Origin: Patiria pectinifera
Taxonomy: Eukaryota; Echinodermata; Asteroidea; Valvatida; Asterinidae
Assembly (NCBI GenBank): GCA_029964075.1
Contig: CM057129.1
Location: 24,481,430 to 24,545,429 of the forward strand
Direction: 5' to 3'
DNA length: 64,000 nucleotides
Every line of letters starts with the position of its first letter. Position 1 is the first letter of the stretch. A model generated the notes under the pieces. The model saw nothing but the letters and a program-made list of their open reading frames with translations. It had not been told where the DNA came from and ran no database searches. A program made the translations under genes and the position numbers. Positions 1 to 10,848 of the stretch are shown piece after piece.

Positions 1-839
1 TGACAGCTAAAAGATTTCCATCAAAAGTCATTGCTGATTGACCAATCCAGTAAGCTGATTCCTTGATGTTTTGACCAATCACAACTAGGATCATGGGCTA
101 CTTGCCTCTCAAAATGTGATTTTGTGGAATCAAGTAACGCTGTTTTTGCTCTGTATTATTGCTTACTATCTCATTAAAACAAATAAAGTTTTGCTACGAT
201 ATTTACGTTGAGCAATGTGGCTCATAGTCTAGCGAGAGCAAGACGTTGTTGTGGTTTGATACGCAATAATCGGCCGCTGTGATAACCTGCCAGGAGAGGG
301 CGTAATCACCCACGAACCGCCAGCAACAACATCTAGGGAATCTCATAAAATCTTCCCCGCGAAAAATGGGGGAAGTAAGCATGGGCTACTTCTGCAGGCA
401 ATTACGGTCTATTTTTAGTCCCACGCATACTAAATATCACAACAGAACTGTTCAGTGAAGTTGCACAAAAGTCTTGCTGCATCTTGTATGCTACTGGAAG
501 AAATTTAAGACTTTGGTTCGGAACTACTATAAATGGTTTTGAATGCGCGCTGCATATATTAGGACAAAGAGGTGCGCGAGCATCACACAGCCGCTACAAG
601 ATATCCAAGATGTTGTTTCTGGCTGTTCGTTGGCGATAGCGGTTCGTCTTGATAACTCCCTCTCACGGCGTTAGGTTATAGCGGCGGTGGTTTATCGCCT
701 ATCTTCAACAATAATATCTGGACCCAAGACTATGTGGTTCATCAATGTGTGTGGTGTAGGTAGTACTAGTAGTAATAGTAGTAGTAATGGAGTCTTATAT
801 AGCGCACGTATCTACCAACAATTAGGTACTCAAGGCGCT
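1..839. other. Non-coding intronic or intergenic DNA
   Basis: No exon with plausible codon content and splice sites was seen. A degenerate TAG/TAA trinucleotide run lies near 760-790. A CG-richer patch at 540-720 contains related GGCGATAGCGG and TTATAGCGGCGG words but no recognisable gene. Confidence 0.5.
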
Positions 840-1383
840 GGAAATTATGTCAATTATTAAAGAAAGGTGTAGGACTCGTGTGTAGTGGTATGTGGGTTCA
901 AAACCTTGATGGGAAACACGGTGCTTGTGTCCTTCGCAAGACAGTTTCACTTTCTCTCATTAAAGCTAAATAGGCATCAACGAAGTTTGGCCACATTAAT
1001 ACTTGAAAATCAGGTGTCTCAAATATTTACATTTAAAGTGTAATTTCCTTTTATTAAATTAATTTCAACTTTGTGACAATCACAATTGCCTCCATCCAAG
1101 AGTACAAGTGGGCACGGACAGGCAGGAATTGTTTACATTGGCTTTATCTAGCTTCCAGACCTATGGTCTTGAAACTCAGTGGTATTTGAGGCCGGACTGC
1201 TGAATGGTAACAAATAGCAACTGATAAAAAATGGTGTGCAACTGAATAGATGTTTTCATCGGATGACGTCAGCCCACCCCAACCTATAAGTAGGTGGGTA
1301 CCTGTGAGGGTATATATGTAGACCCTCTTAGAGTGTATTGATCTCGAGCTGCTGAAACTGGCTTCATGGCCTGATGAAGAAGA
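840..1383 (+). repeat. Composite SINE-like dispersed repeats
   Basis: Positions 885-905 hold a GTGGGTTCAAAACC block resembling a tRNA B-box. Positions 1084-1215 match a second copy at 34478-34590 (shared blocks around GGCTTTATCTAGCT and CTTGAAACTCA). Positions 1287-1380 match the tail of the SINE at 20958-21238 (GGGTACCTGTGA, GAGCTGCTGAA, GGCCTGATGAA). The repeat runs to within about 30 bases of the splice acceptor of the exon at 1413. Confidence 0.55.
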
Positions 1384-1412
1384 CTCTTGTTATTGTCATG
1401 GGCCTTTTCCAG

Positions 1413-1598
1413 GTGAAGTCTCTACAAGACGCTCACATCAAGTTGGCCGAAGCAGAGACCATCTCCACTGAGCTAGAAGTGACAGCAGGACAGCAGTTGA
1501 AGCAACTGGCCAGACAGACGGAGCAGGCCCTGGAAGCAGCGCAGGGTAAACTCAAGAAGATCCAGGCGCAGAATGCAGAACTCCAGGCATTCATCAAG
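1413..1598 (+). CDS. Internal exon of an unrecognised coiled-coil protein
   Basis: The segment is bounded by a pyrimidine-rich acceptor (CCTTTTCCAG) and a consensus donor (AAG then GTAAGT), and is open over exactly 62 codons in phase 0. The peptide begins VKSLQDAHIKLAEAE and is rich in Leu, Glu, Lys, Gln and Ala with heptad-like spacing (QQLKQLARQTEQALEAAQ), so it should form a coiled coil. Composition is clearly more GC-rich than the surrounding sequence. The next plus-strand exon I can support begins at 51516, also in phase 0, and continues naturally after ELQAFIK. The reading frame stays open upstream of the acceptor to 1374, but that part falls in SINE-like sequence and is not taken as coding. 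The family is not recognised; a centrosomal or ciliary coiled-coil protein would be a guess. Confidence 0.72.
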
Positions 1599-1627
1599 GT
1601 AAGTCAGACCCAATCTCTTTAGAGGTC

Positions 1628-1806
1628 TAAAGCCCGGTTCATAATCGGCGTGAAAGCGAAAGCGAACGCAAATTTGTGACGTCGTGGCAAGTATTCGCGC
1701 TGCGAATTCGCAAAAGTTGAACACATTTCAACTCGGGCGAATTACGCAGCCATGACGTCACATTCGCTTTGCATTCGCATTCGCGTGAAGTATGAACCGG
1801 GCTTTA
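1628..1806. mobile_element. TA-flanked MITE with AAGCCCGGTTCATA ends
   Basis: The ends are perfect inverted copies of AAGCCCGGTTCATA, flanked by TA on both sides (1628-1629 and 1805-1806). Subterminal ATTCGC/GCGAAT words repeat inside. The layout is that of a Tc1/mariner-type non-autonomous element. It sits 30 bases inside the intron after the exon at 1413-1598. Confidence 0.75.
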
Positions 1807-1939
1807 TGCGTTAAAGTGGAACCAGGGGGCAGTGGTTTTGTATCACCAGGATAGTTATGAACAAACCTTTTGTGCTTTGATTTTTAGTAATTCGAAATAT
1901 TAAAGAATACCCTCAGAGACACTCGCAACGCATAAGGTC

Positions 1940-2130
1940 TACAGTCGACTCTCGTTAGTACAAACTCTGTTAATACAAAATTCTGGTTATAACAAACATA
2001 AAGCCTTGGTCCCAACTGTGCATTTATGTGCACAATAAATGGGACTGATGTTTCTCTTAAAACAAAATTCTGATATAACAAACAATTTAGCTAGGTCCGA
2101 AAAAGTTTGTTATAACGAGAGTCGACTGTA
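1940..2130. mobile_element. Pogo/Tigger-like MITE, copy 1
   Basis: The termini are CAGTCGACTCTCGTTA and its inverse (CGAGAGTCGACTG), flanked by TA. The interior carries repeated ACAAAATTCTG and TATAACAAAC words. Ends beginning CAG with TA duplication are typical of pogo/Tigger elements; no transposase remains. Confidence 0.75.
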
Positions 2131-2187
2131 TTTGTTTGTGAGGTTAAACTTTGATGTGCAATTGACAGAAAAAACACGGAATAGATG

Positions 2188-2378
2188 TGCAGTCGACTCC
2201 CGTTAATACAAACTCAGCTGGACATACCCAAAATGTTTGTTATATCAGAATGTTTGTATTAAGAGGACCGATGGTCGCATTCATTGTGCACATAAATTCA
2301 GTCGGGACCTTAAGGCCTTTTGTTTGTTATAACCAGAATTTGTATTAACAGTGTTTGTATTAATGAAAGTCGACTGTA
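2188..2378. mobile_element. Pogo/Tigger-like MITE, copy 2 (opposite orientation)
   Basis: A diverged copy of the element at 1940-2130 in inverse orientation, with termini CAGTCGACTCCCGTTA and AAAGTCGACTG and the same TTATAACCAGAATTTGTATT interior. The two copies lie 57 bases apart, so they could pair into a larger hairpin. Confidence 0.72.
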
Positions 2379-4370
2379 CCACATTGGATCCATAGGGTGG
2401 TCAAAAATTAATGGTCATCGTTATTGCAGTTCTTTGTGCGTGCTATTGTATTGCGCTTTGACAAACTTGTTTTTGACCATTTTTCTGTAAATGGCTGCCA
2501 TTTCTTAATGTAGCCTTTATTTTCAACGGTGTTTTTACCATATACCACCAAGATCTTATAGTGTAGGAATATCTTCAAACAATTTCAGCATTTCTCCCCA
2601 ATTTTGAGAAATCTGCGTCTGAATAAACGTAAAAAAATACCACCCCATAGTTTGATGTTGTACTAAAAGGCAGTGTAATGAAAGCAGTGTACATGTAGCT
2701 CTGGTTGAAATCTACTTTCTTGTGTCTGTAAGGTCTTGCTGAGGCCTTAACTGGTCAAACATAAACAGGACACTGTGTCGCTTAAAGTTACACTGTGAAA
2801 TGTATAGCAACTCTTCTTTCAAGGCAACAGTCAGCAGAGAAATGCTTTGCAGTTTTATTTGTGTTGAGTAACATGTGCATGGAGTCCACATTTTATCCTC
2901 AATAGCTTCTATGCTTCAGTCTGAAATTGTATTGCTATTGACATTTGCATGAATATGAAAAAAAAACCTAGAGCTAAATAACAAAACGTTATACCAACAC
3001 ACGTTTTTTGTTTTTTGTTTTTCAAAAAAACGTTATGTTTTACTTTGCATAGAGAGGTATACATTGTATTGAAACATGTTTTTGTTGTTATTTACAGATT
3101 AGGGAAAATCTTATTTACATCTACATAAATAATATTAATGGAATATTAAATCAATTTGTATCAATGCATAGAAACACTAAAGGTATATCTGAAAGGTACA
3201 CTACCAGGGCAATTCCACCGTCACTCACATTACTATACCATGAGGCTACTTTGACTTCTCACTGCTTTAAAAGTATTTGATCTAGCTGAATCAAACCAGC
3301 CATACAGCAACCTTAGGGTAGTTGTGTACTCAGAAATGGAAAGAAAAGTTCAGTCCATTCATTCACATTACAAAAAAAAAGGCATGGACAATTTTCATGC
3401 AATTTTGTTGTTAAAGTCTCCTCAAACTGTAGTCTGCAACACAGAAGTAACATTGTTTTACCTTTCATTCAACCCATAGCTAGATATAAAAGCCCATTTT
3501 GAATCAATTTAGTGTGTATTTTAGATGCAACTTGCAGGGACATTAGATTACAGGGAGGTACCGTCACTCACGTTACGTCACTCACGTTACTTCCTCTTCA
3601 TGGTTTCTAACACGGCATAAAATCTGAATTTGATGAACTGCACCATAATGGAACTATTTTCTTATAATATATTAACCTTTCTCTCTGCCTTAAACACAAA
3701 AAGTCACAATAACACTCACATTTTGCATGTTAAAACAAGATGCCATAATGACTACCAAAAGTCCATGATTTTAGCCAAAAACAGGTTGTTGTTTTTTTTA
3801 CCCCAAATGACACTTAACTACATTCCATGTCATTGGCACATCACTCAAATGAAAGATCTTGTTGTCCCCTTTAATTTGACACCACGTTTATTGATGTGAT
3901 GTTTGTAGTTTGGAAGATTTCTTACATTTTCCACTTTTGCGTGGAATTGCCCAGCAACTGGAAATGTATCAAATTGATTTGAAAATCAAATGTGTCAGCT
4001 TAGGTGTATAGTAATCATGAAATGTGAAACGAATTGGCTCAATCATGTTAATAAGCTGAATAAATAGGTCCCAAGTTGCCTTGTACGTTTGCTCCTCTCG
4101 CACTATTGGCTGTCATTTTTTTCAACAACTCTCCCATTGCTGTCAACAGAGGGCCTCCTTCAGGTTCACAGAGCCATAGATAGAGTTGCGCAACAAGCCT
4201 TTCACGGACACGTAATGGCTTCTAATTTCATTCCGTCATGATCAGTGGCATGCACTCATCAGTACACGCGTGACACGTACATTGTAGCATCCATTTTGTG
4301 TCTGGAAATTTCGACAGATGTTGTCACAACTTCAGCTCTGGTTTCTGAGCTCTCATTAAATGAAATCATA
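2379..4370. other. Long non-coding intronic stretch
   Basis: No exon, RNA gene or convincing transposon boundary was found. The region is AT-rich with poly(A)/poly(T) runs (near 2958 and 3371). A short direct repeat CGTCACTCACGTTAC occurs at 3560-3592. The open frames present are short and have no coding character. Confidence 0.45.
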
Positions 4371-4892
4371 TTAAAGGAAATATACAACATTTGCAAACAT
4401 CAAAAAATAAAACTACCAAATCATTTTGAAATACCTTGCTGGACTGTTAGTGAATGACAGTGTAAAGCATCCTGTAAAATCATGGCACCTGGTATACTGT
4501 CATTTTCAAGGAAAGTGGTATTTTTGTATCAATTTCCAACGCTGATCGGCTGATCAGCGTTGGAAAAAACTGGCTTTTTTTCAAATACTGGCCCCAGTTG
4601 ACCATCGCACTTGTTTGCAATCGATTACACACCTATGAACGTGTACAAGCCAGCTAGACTGGTTCCCTGACCTTACAATTCCCCAATATATGTAAACTGC
4701 TCTGTTTCTTTTTAAATGGAGTCAGGGAACCAGACTACAGGAAAATGATCTTTTTTCTTGGTTTTTATAGCATTTTCGAACCCAAAACCTCAAAAAAGTG
4801 AGTGTAACTATATTTGCTATATATTTCCAACTTCCCAATTCCGTTCATTTCTGAAAATTACAGCAAAAGCAAATGATGTATATTCCCTTTAA
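4371..4892. mobile_element. TTAA-flanked MITE, subfamily 2, copy 1
   Basis: The element begins TTAAAGGAAATATACAACAT and ends with the inverse of TTAAAGGGAATATACATCAT, so a TTAA duplication and roughly 24-base inverted ends are visible. It is closely similar to 54643-55163 over its whole 520 bases. Inside is a near-perfect palindrome (CCAACGCTGATC and its inverse, about 4536-4563) and a nested hairpin with arms TAGACTGGTTCCCTGAC / GTCAGGGAACCAGACTA (about 4657-4740). TTAA targets indicate piggyBac-type mobilisation; no protein is encoded. Confidence 0.85.
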
Positions 4893-6174
4893 CATGTAAC
4901 AAAGGAAAATCCGCTAACTTAATAAAGTTATAATTTTGCTTTTAGGATTAATACATGTACATTTGTATCTGAATTTCAGATAGAAATATGGATGTACATG
5001 TACACTACAACTTTGTCTTTTTACAACATTTACAATTTCAAAATATATTTACATATGGTCTAACTTGTATGCTCTGATTTAAAAATCAAATCAATACAAA
5101 ATATTAATTTTAGTAATAAATACATGTAACTGCAGAGGGTGTGTTTCGCCTTACCCATTCCAACTCATATTTTACTTTTTAAATCAGTAATTTCAGAGAA
5201 ATTAATTTGTCCATTAACCAAATGCACACTCAAGTGCAGGAGTTTTTTTCCTCCAAAAGTTTTCACAAAGTAGATTTATGACCTGAAAAGGTTACTGCTG
5301 AGAAAAGTTTTACTGTGACACAACCAAGGCAAAACAGGCTAATGATGGGTCTGGAATGGTTGCACATGTTTACATTTGTAATAAAAATCCTAACCCTGGC
5401 CTGGATTATTTGTATAATATGCTGGTATTTTTTCCCCCTGGATGAACTCCTACATTCCTTGTAAGAGTGTAGGGGCTTCTCTTTAAGTCATAAATCTGCC
5501 GTGGCTTGGCTCCACAAGCATCTTAGAATTCCTCCTCCAAGCAACATGACCCCAAGAGATGTTTGGATTGTGCCGAATGTTCAGAGCAAGACCGTGACCT
5601 GCACACAGTAACTCAATTGTTAAACCCACTTTCAAAGTTTTTTGAAACCTGGTCATAGGTTTTAGTTTGTACTTGAATTGTGGCTTTGCCCCGTTCTGAT
5701 CTCTATTACCCTCTTAGAGAGGGTTAGATCTTGCACTTAGAACATTGTAGCAAACGACACTGAATGCCGAAGGGTCTGTTTTTGTACAATCTCTTGTCTC
5801 GTCTCGTGGATTTACATGGATTTGGAGTTTCAGTCTGGTTGGGTGTGGTTCCTCGTGGACTTTGTACTTTTTTTTGGAGACTTTTACTTTGGGTAGCCAA
5901 AATGCTCGTATTGCATTTTTATTTTTGCAAAGTTAAATATTCATCATAAGCAGTTTGACATTTAACTGCCAAAAAACTGCCCATCTATTTGACTAAATTA
6001 CCCAAAACCAAATGCCTGACAATGTTGGTGATATGTACAATGACAACAATGACAAAAAGGTCTGTTTCCTGGAAGATGAAAGGGAAGACATTTGTAAACA
6101 TATTTTTTCTTCAAATGTTTCTTCAAGAATTTTTCACCCATCAAAAATAATACATGTATAAGATTTTCCGGTGA
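4893..6174. other. Non-coding intronic stretch
   Basis: No exon was recognised. The open frame near 5764-5949 lacks coding character and flanking splice logic. The region is AT-rich with several TACATGTA words of the sort common throughout the window. Confidence 0.45.
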
Positions 6175-6180
6175 TTTATT
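6175..6180 (-). terminator. Probable poly(A) signal of the 326-residue collagen-C1q gene
   Basis: TTTATT on the plus strand reads AATAAA on the minus strand, about 75 bases after the stop codon at 6255. Confidence 0.5.
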
Positions 6181-6254
6181 AAAGATTTTACATTTAAAAA
6201 AAAAAGTATTAAGTATTTTATAAAGTAGTAAGTATTTTTTTTATAGATTTCTGA

Positions 6255-7235
6255 CTAAAGATTGTAAAGCATGTAACCCGAGAGCCAAAAGTCCATATTC
6301 TCAAAGTAGACCTTTGATAATTCAATTCTCAACCATATTTGATCTCCGGCTCGACAGTCCTTGATAGCCAATAGGAAGCCTGACCCTGTGATCAGAGGGC
6401 TGTAATTATGCATCATCTGAAACCGTCCACCGATATAATTAGTGGCGATCTGCAGCACATAGGTCCCTGACTCCCCAATGGTGTACCGAGACACCTCGTG
6501 GTCAAAGTACCCGCCTATGTTGGTCACGGTGTTGTAGTCGATTCGGAAGGTTCCTGCACTGTGAGACATGATGTTCCTAACCATGAACTCGGCTTTCGGC
6601 AAGCCAGGACCAGGCGTTCCCCGATCACCAGTGTAGCCCTTTTTACCCTGTTCCCCCTGAGGCCCCTTAGGCCCTACTCCAGTTGGTCCAATCCTGCCTT
6701 TGGGTCCCACAGGGCCAGGTTCCCCCCTATCTCCAGACAGACCCTTTCTACCCTTCCGCCTGGTCCCGTTCTCCCCTTTCACTCCCTCCATGCCAATAAT
6801 CCCTTTAGACCCACGGAACCCTTTCAGCCCAATTTCTCCGACTTCCCCAGGATCTCCCTTGAATCCTTTCTCTCCTTTATAACCCGGATCGCCACCTGGC
6901 CCTGTTCTCCCTAATGGACCTCTTGGTCCAAGCAACCCTGCCTGGCCCCGAGGCCCCATCTCGCCTGGATCTCCCTTAATCCCTGCCGGTCCTGGCTCCC
7001 CTTTTGAGCCTCTCTCTCCATCCCTACGCTGTCCCTTCTCTCCCTGTCTGCCTGGCATCCCCCTCCGTCCTGGGTAACCAGGGAAACCGTCCACGCCAGG
7101 CATCCCTGCTTCACCGGGGCAACAGATGTCGGATGAGTTTTGATCTCTTGATGCGGACTCCGTCTCTGTTGGTCTGTCTGAGAGCAGAAGAAGCAGGAGT
7201 AATGAAATGATGAAAAGATTATTGGTTCCCTCCAT
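6255..7235 (-). CDS. Collagen-like protein with C-terminal C1q domain, 326 residues
   Basis: Predicted secreted trimeric protein of the C1q/TNF-related type. Residues 5-19 form a leucine-rich signal peptide core; CysCys lies at 38-39 just before the helix; Gly-X-Y repeats run from about 40 to 212; a C1q-like domain fills about 215-326. The C1q domain shows the family landmarks: Asn-Ile-Gly-Gly-Tyr-Phe-Asp, Gly-Thr-Tyr-Val-Leu, a GDQIWL strand and a final SGYMLY. It has one Cys inside the domain (AIKDCRAGDQIW), unlike the 999-residue paralogue. The helix has two four-residue breaks, both around Arg-Arg (GQRRDG and GTRRKG), and a one-residue break (GVG) about eight triplets before its end. No introns interrupt the coding region; a good minus-strand acceptor (TTATTATCGTCAG near 7325) suggests a 5' non-coding exon upstream. 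It lies antisense within the presumed intron of the coiled-coil gene. The likely role is extracellular matrix or immune pattern binding; the exact orthologue is unknown. Confidence 0.9.
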   Translation of the reverse strand: MEGTNNLFIISLLLLLLLSDRPTETESASRDQNSSDICCPGEAGMPGVDGFPGYPGRRGMPGRQGEKGQRRDGERGSKGEPGPAGIKGDPGEMGPRGQAGLLGPRGPLGRTGPGGDPGYKGEKGFKGDPGEVGEIGLKGFRGSKGIIGMEGVKGENGTRRKGRKGLSGDRGEPGPVGPKGRIGPTGVGPKGPQGEQGKKGYTGDRGTPGPGLPKAEFMVRNIMSHSAGTFRIDYNTVTNIGGYFDHEVSRYTIGESGTYVLQIATNYIGGRFQMMHNYSPLITGSGFLLAIKDCRAGDQIWLRIELSKVYFENMDFWLSGYMLYNL

Positions 7236-8690
7236 GGTAGATCATCGATATCTTGATCCCTCAGTCTCAGTCTCTCAGCGCAGCTTCCAAATCTTAGACT
7301 TCAGCGATTTGCCACAACTTGTCCTGACGATAATAAGAAAGAAACAGAAACACAAATTAGAAATGGCCAAAACCCTAAAGAAAAACCTGGCAATATTGTT
7401 CCCCCTTCACCAAAAACCTTGCCAAATGTCCAAGATTCCTTCACAAGTTACTTGGCGGTGTTTGAGAAGAACGTGCAACATGTGCCAAAATACCTACCCA
7501 TGTAACAGTGGCATGATTTTACATTCTAATTGTTGGACAAAGCTGTTTTCTGTAGGGACCCATGGTCACAAGAATGTTCAAATTGGGCCCAGGTCGTTAT
7601 AAGACTTCCTCGTGCTCCTTGCCATAATTCATTTTCACCACATGCGGTGTATGATTCAGGCAGGAACATCCCCTCCTGTTCAGGGCCTAACATTCATGTC
7701 ACTGGTGAATGAGCTTGGCAGGCAAGTGTGTCGTGGGTTAGTGGTTTGACACCCAAGGCCAACACTTTCACTTGGTGATTGATTTATAAGAGCCTGCTTT
7801 AAACCACTCTAAACGCTCACTGTTACGACCACACAATGGTAGTCATGTACCAGTACACTGTGTGTTTAAATGAACTTCCTTTTCACATCGTAAAGCGAGC
7901 AAGTCAATCAAGAGCTTAAAAACTGAACTTCATTGCCCCTTGGTTACTTCCAAACTTATGCTTAAAAAAAAACTACTAAAAGTTGCTGATCCCAAGCTTA
8001 AAACATGGAGTTAACTTTTGATTTGGAAAAAGCAAGTAATACAACTGCTGCTGACCCGGGCCCTGCACTAACGAAGACCAACAGCCATGACAAGTGTGCA
8101 GTGAATTTGCATATCATATGAATTACTTCCTGAATTTGGAATAATAGAGCCACACAAATTCAAATGAAACTTTCAACCTCAAGTCAAAAAAAAAAAAAAG
8201 TTCTAGATATCTTGAATAACAAGAGTGTCAACGGGGCTGTTAACCTAATGATGACATCCCCTCAAAAAGTTGGGGCTTAAGGTGAAAATGTATTGAACTC
8301 TCCTCTGGGATAGATGAAATACTTGCTGTCATTTCTGTTTCACAGTGAGCTTATCATGTGCCTGTTGGGAAGCCACATTAAACATGACACGCCACCACAT
8401 TCCTCCATTACCCCTAGGAGTCTGGTGGACTTTAGCAAAGGCTGTGCTCTTATAAGCCTTGAAACCCTTGAGCTTTTAAAACATTCATGTGACTGTCAGC
8501 ACATTGCCATGTGCGCTGTTGGTTTTGTTGTAAGAGATTCAGTCTTGACATTGGAATTCAAGCATTAGTACAGTGTAACTGTGCTTGGGAATAGGAAACG
8601 TGCACTGTACTTAAGATCTGTACATTGATACTTTTTGAAAGTAATGTACACTGTACTATGTATTTAAGACAGGTATTTGAAACTTATTAA
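7236..8690. other. Upstream region of the 326-residue collagen gene, no other gene seen
   Basis: Positions 7236-7325 are probably 5' untranslated sequence preceded by an intron acceptor on the minus strand. The rest is non-coding; CACTGTACTT-type words recur near 8570-8660. Confidence 0.45.
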
Positions 8691-9125
8691 TTAATTTATT
8701 GAACTTGTATGGTGCTCTCTCCAGGACCGCCCTGTTCGAGGGTGCATTACATTAAAATTCCTAATTAAATATGATACAAGTACTGGTATACGAGTATACA
8801 AATACCAGAAGCCATTACAATTACATCAACATTCCAAAATAAAAGTGTAACATACAAGTTTAAATACAGGTACACAGGGAGGTAAACAATAACTTATTAA
8901 CCAATGAGGTTAAGAGCACGTCACACATCACCAAATGCTTTCCAACGAAGGAAAGTTTTCAGTTTAGTTTTGAGCAGACTTTGTGAGTGCGATTTTACAA
9001 ATACCGGTATCAGATGGCAAATTACTCCATAAATTGGGCACAGCTGAAATAAAAGCACGGTTTCCTAATAATGACAGCATTTTGCCCTTTGGATATATTC
9101 CAATAAAACTTCACTTGTAGACCTG
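8691..9125 (-). repeat. Dispersed repeat resembling a retroelement 3' tail
   Basis: The block from the TTAATTTATTGAACTTG start to about 9125, with TCCAACGAAGGAAAGTTTTCAG and AATTACTCCATAAATTGGGCACAGC-like stretches, resembles the common non-LTR/SINE tail sequences of marine invertebrates and is analogous to 12915-13240. Read on the minus strand it keeps a short, broken coding-like pattern. Assignment is tentative. Confidence 0.4.
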
Positions 9126-9130
9126 ATGCT

Positions 9131-9430
9131 ACAGGGGCGGATCCAGAAATTTTCACAGGGGGGGGGGGGGTTTCATCAGCAGAAAAATCTGAAAATGTAC
9201 ACAGGTTTTTTTCTCCGGACACTTGGCCTCCGTAAAATCAAAAACTTGGGGGGGGGGGACACCATATTTCAATAGTAGGCGCTGTTCAAATTCGACGATT
9301 ATTAACACTAGATTACAGAATGATGTACTGTATTTTGAACAGGCGGACATTAAACCAGTATAATTTTTTTGGGGGTGTCACAGGGGGGGTTTCGACTTAT
9401 TTTTCAGGAATTTGTATGATAATTTTTTTT
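9131..9430. repeat. Poly-G-bearing repeat with GGGGCGGATCCAG end
   Basis: It starts with AGGGGCGGATCCAG and contains three G-runs (near 9159, 9249 and 9383). The same terminus, inverted, is visible at 60320-60355 (CCCCGGATCTGCCC). This is probably a non-autonomous DNA transposon; the right boundary is uncertain. Confidence 0.5.
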
Positions 9431-10308
9431 GCCTGAAGCCTTGCTTCGTGCGAGGTCCCGTCAATCTCTGCTGTATATTTTCTTAACTCCAGGAATTTTG
9501 TTTTGTTTTTGTTAGTTTTTGTATTTTACTGAAGTGGATACAAATGTATTTTGACATTTTACCTTGCGATGGAAATAATATCAAGTGAAGTTAATTTAAT
9601 TTGCAAATCTCTTTCATTTCATTCACATTGTCCAAATGGCTAAAGAGAAAACCATGAACAGAATACCAAAACATTATTTTATAGGACCAAGAGAAAGCTA
9701 CCAGTGAGATATAGAGTTAACTCTCTTCTTTACTCTCACAAAAGTGTCATCATTACAAATGTACATGCACTTCACTTCACATTTGCTTTACTCATCATCA
9801 ATAACTTGATGCAACTCTGCCGTCCTTGGAGAAAGTTCTGCAAATGCTTAACATACCCCGCAAAAACATTCCACCGGTTCATCTGCAACAGTTGGTCCGT
9901 TCATTAGCGATAATTGGACCCTAAAAATAACAAGTCAGCGAACTTGGCCTGAACAGTTGTCGGAAACCAGACATCCGGTTTTGAAACTCTGGTACACATT
10001 CATGTCACTGATGAAGCAGGGACGTGCTTGTCACAAGGCTCCACTGGCTGCAAATGCAGAAGACACGCAGTGTTTAGATAACTTAACCCTTGGTAGGTTC
10101 GTGCTAGACAAACAAGGTTAGGGGTGTAGTATTTATACAGTGGTTTATTTGTAAGAGACACCAGGTGTCCTGGTACTGACATGCAATGACAGCTCCTATA
10201 TATGTGAACATGTACATTTTTTATATTTGCTTCCGAAATGCAGAAACCTGTATTGCGTACTTTCACATCCATTATATATACACATACATTTGTACATGTA
10301 CATGTTGA
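9431..10308. other. Non-coding intronic stretch
   Basis: No exon or clear element was recognised; short open frames only. Confidence 0.4.
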
Positions 10309-10848
10309 TTAAAGGTAGAGTACATCATTTGCAGCTATCCAAAAAGTAACTGACGAAAATATTGTTGAAAACCATACTTGCTTTAAAGATAGTAATGGCA
10401 CTAAACTCCCTGTGAATTTACTCTTTCTGGCAAGCTGTCATTTTGAAAAAACAATAACAGAAGATCGTTTCCAGTGATGGGTGTAAAGGCCCATTTTTGG
10501 AAATTTCCGTTAGTAGTTCGTTTTTAATATGGCGAAGCCGTAAATGAGTGCACACAACAGTTGACATGACGCAAACATGCGCGCAGTTGCTACAATTCTT
10601 CGGTTCAGTGTGTGACATCGCGTAGCTGCAATCGGCTGAATGAGAACGTGTCCCGGACGCTGATTTCGGGCGCAGTTCAATACATGACTCGGCAACTTTT
10701 GAATTGAAATCGAGATCCTAGAATATTGTTTTCTCGGAATATACAGCATTCACTCAGCTAAAACTTCATCAACAACCTTCTTTAGATTTCGAGCACTTTT
10801 GTTGCTTCAAACGAAAAATTGCACAAATGACAAATGATCTACTTTTAA
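10309..10848. mobile_element. TTAA-flanked MITE, subfamily 1, copy A
   Basis: 540 bases bounded by TTAA at 10309-10312 and 10845-10848 with inverted ends (TTAAAGGTAGAGTACATCAT against TTAAAAGTAGATCATTTG). The interior matches the copies at 14700, 26187 and 39778: CTTTCTGGCAAGCTGTCATT, TAGTAGTTCGTTTT, ACATCGCGTAGCTGCAATCG, and GCTTCAAAC near the right end. Confidence 0.85.

Noticed and set aside
1374-1412. Start codon upstream of the first coiled-coil exon
   Set aside because: The Met and following 12 residues lie in SINE-like and acceptor-tract sequence; the exon has a proper acceptor at 1412.
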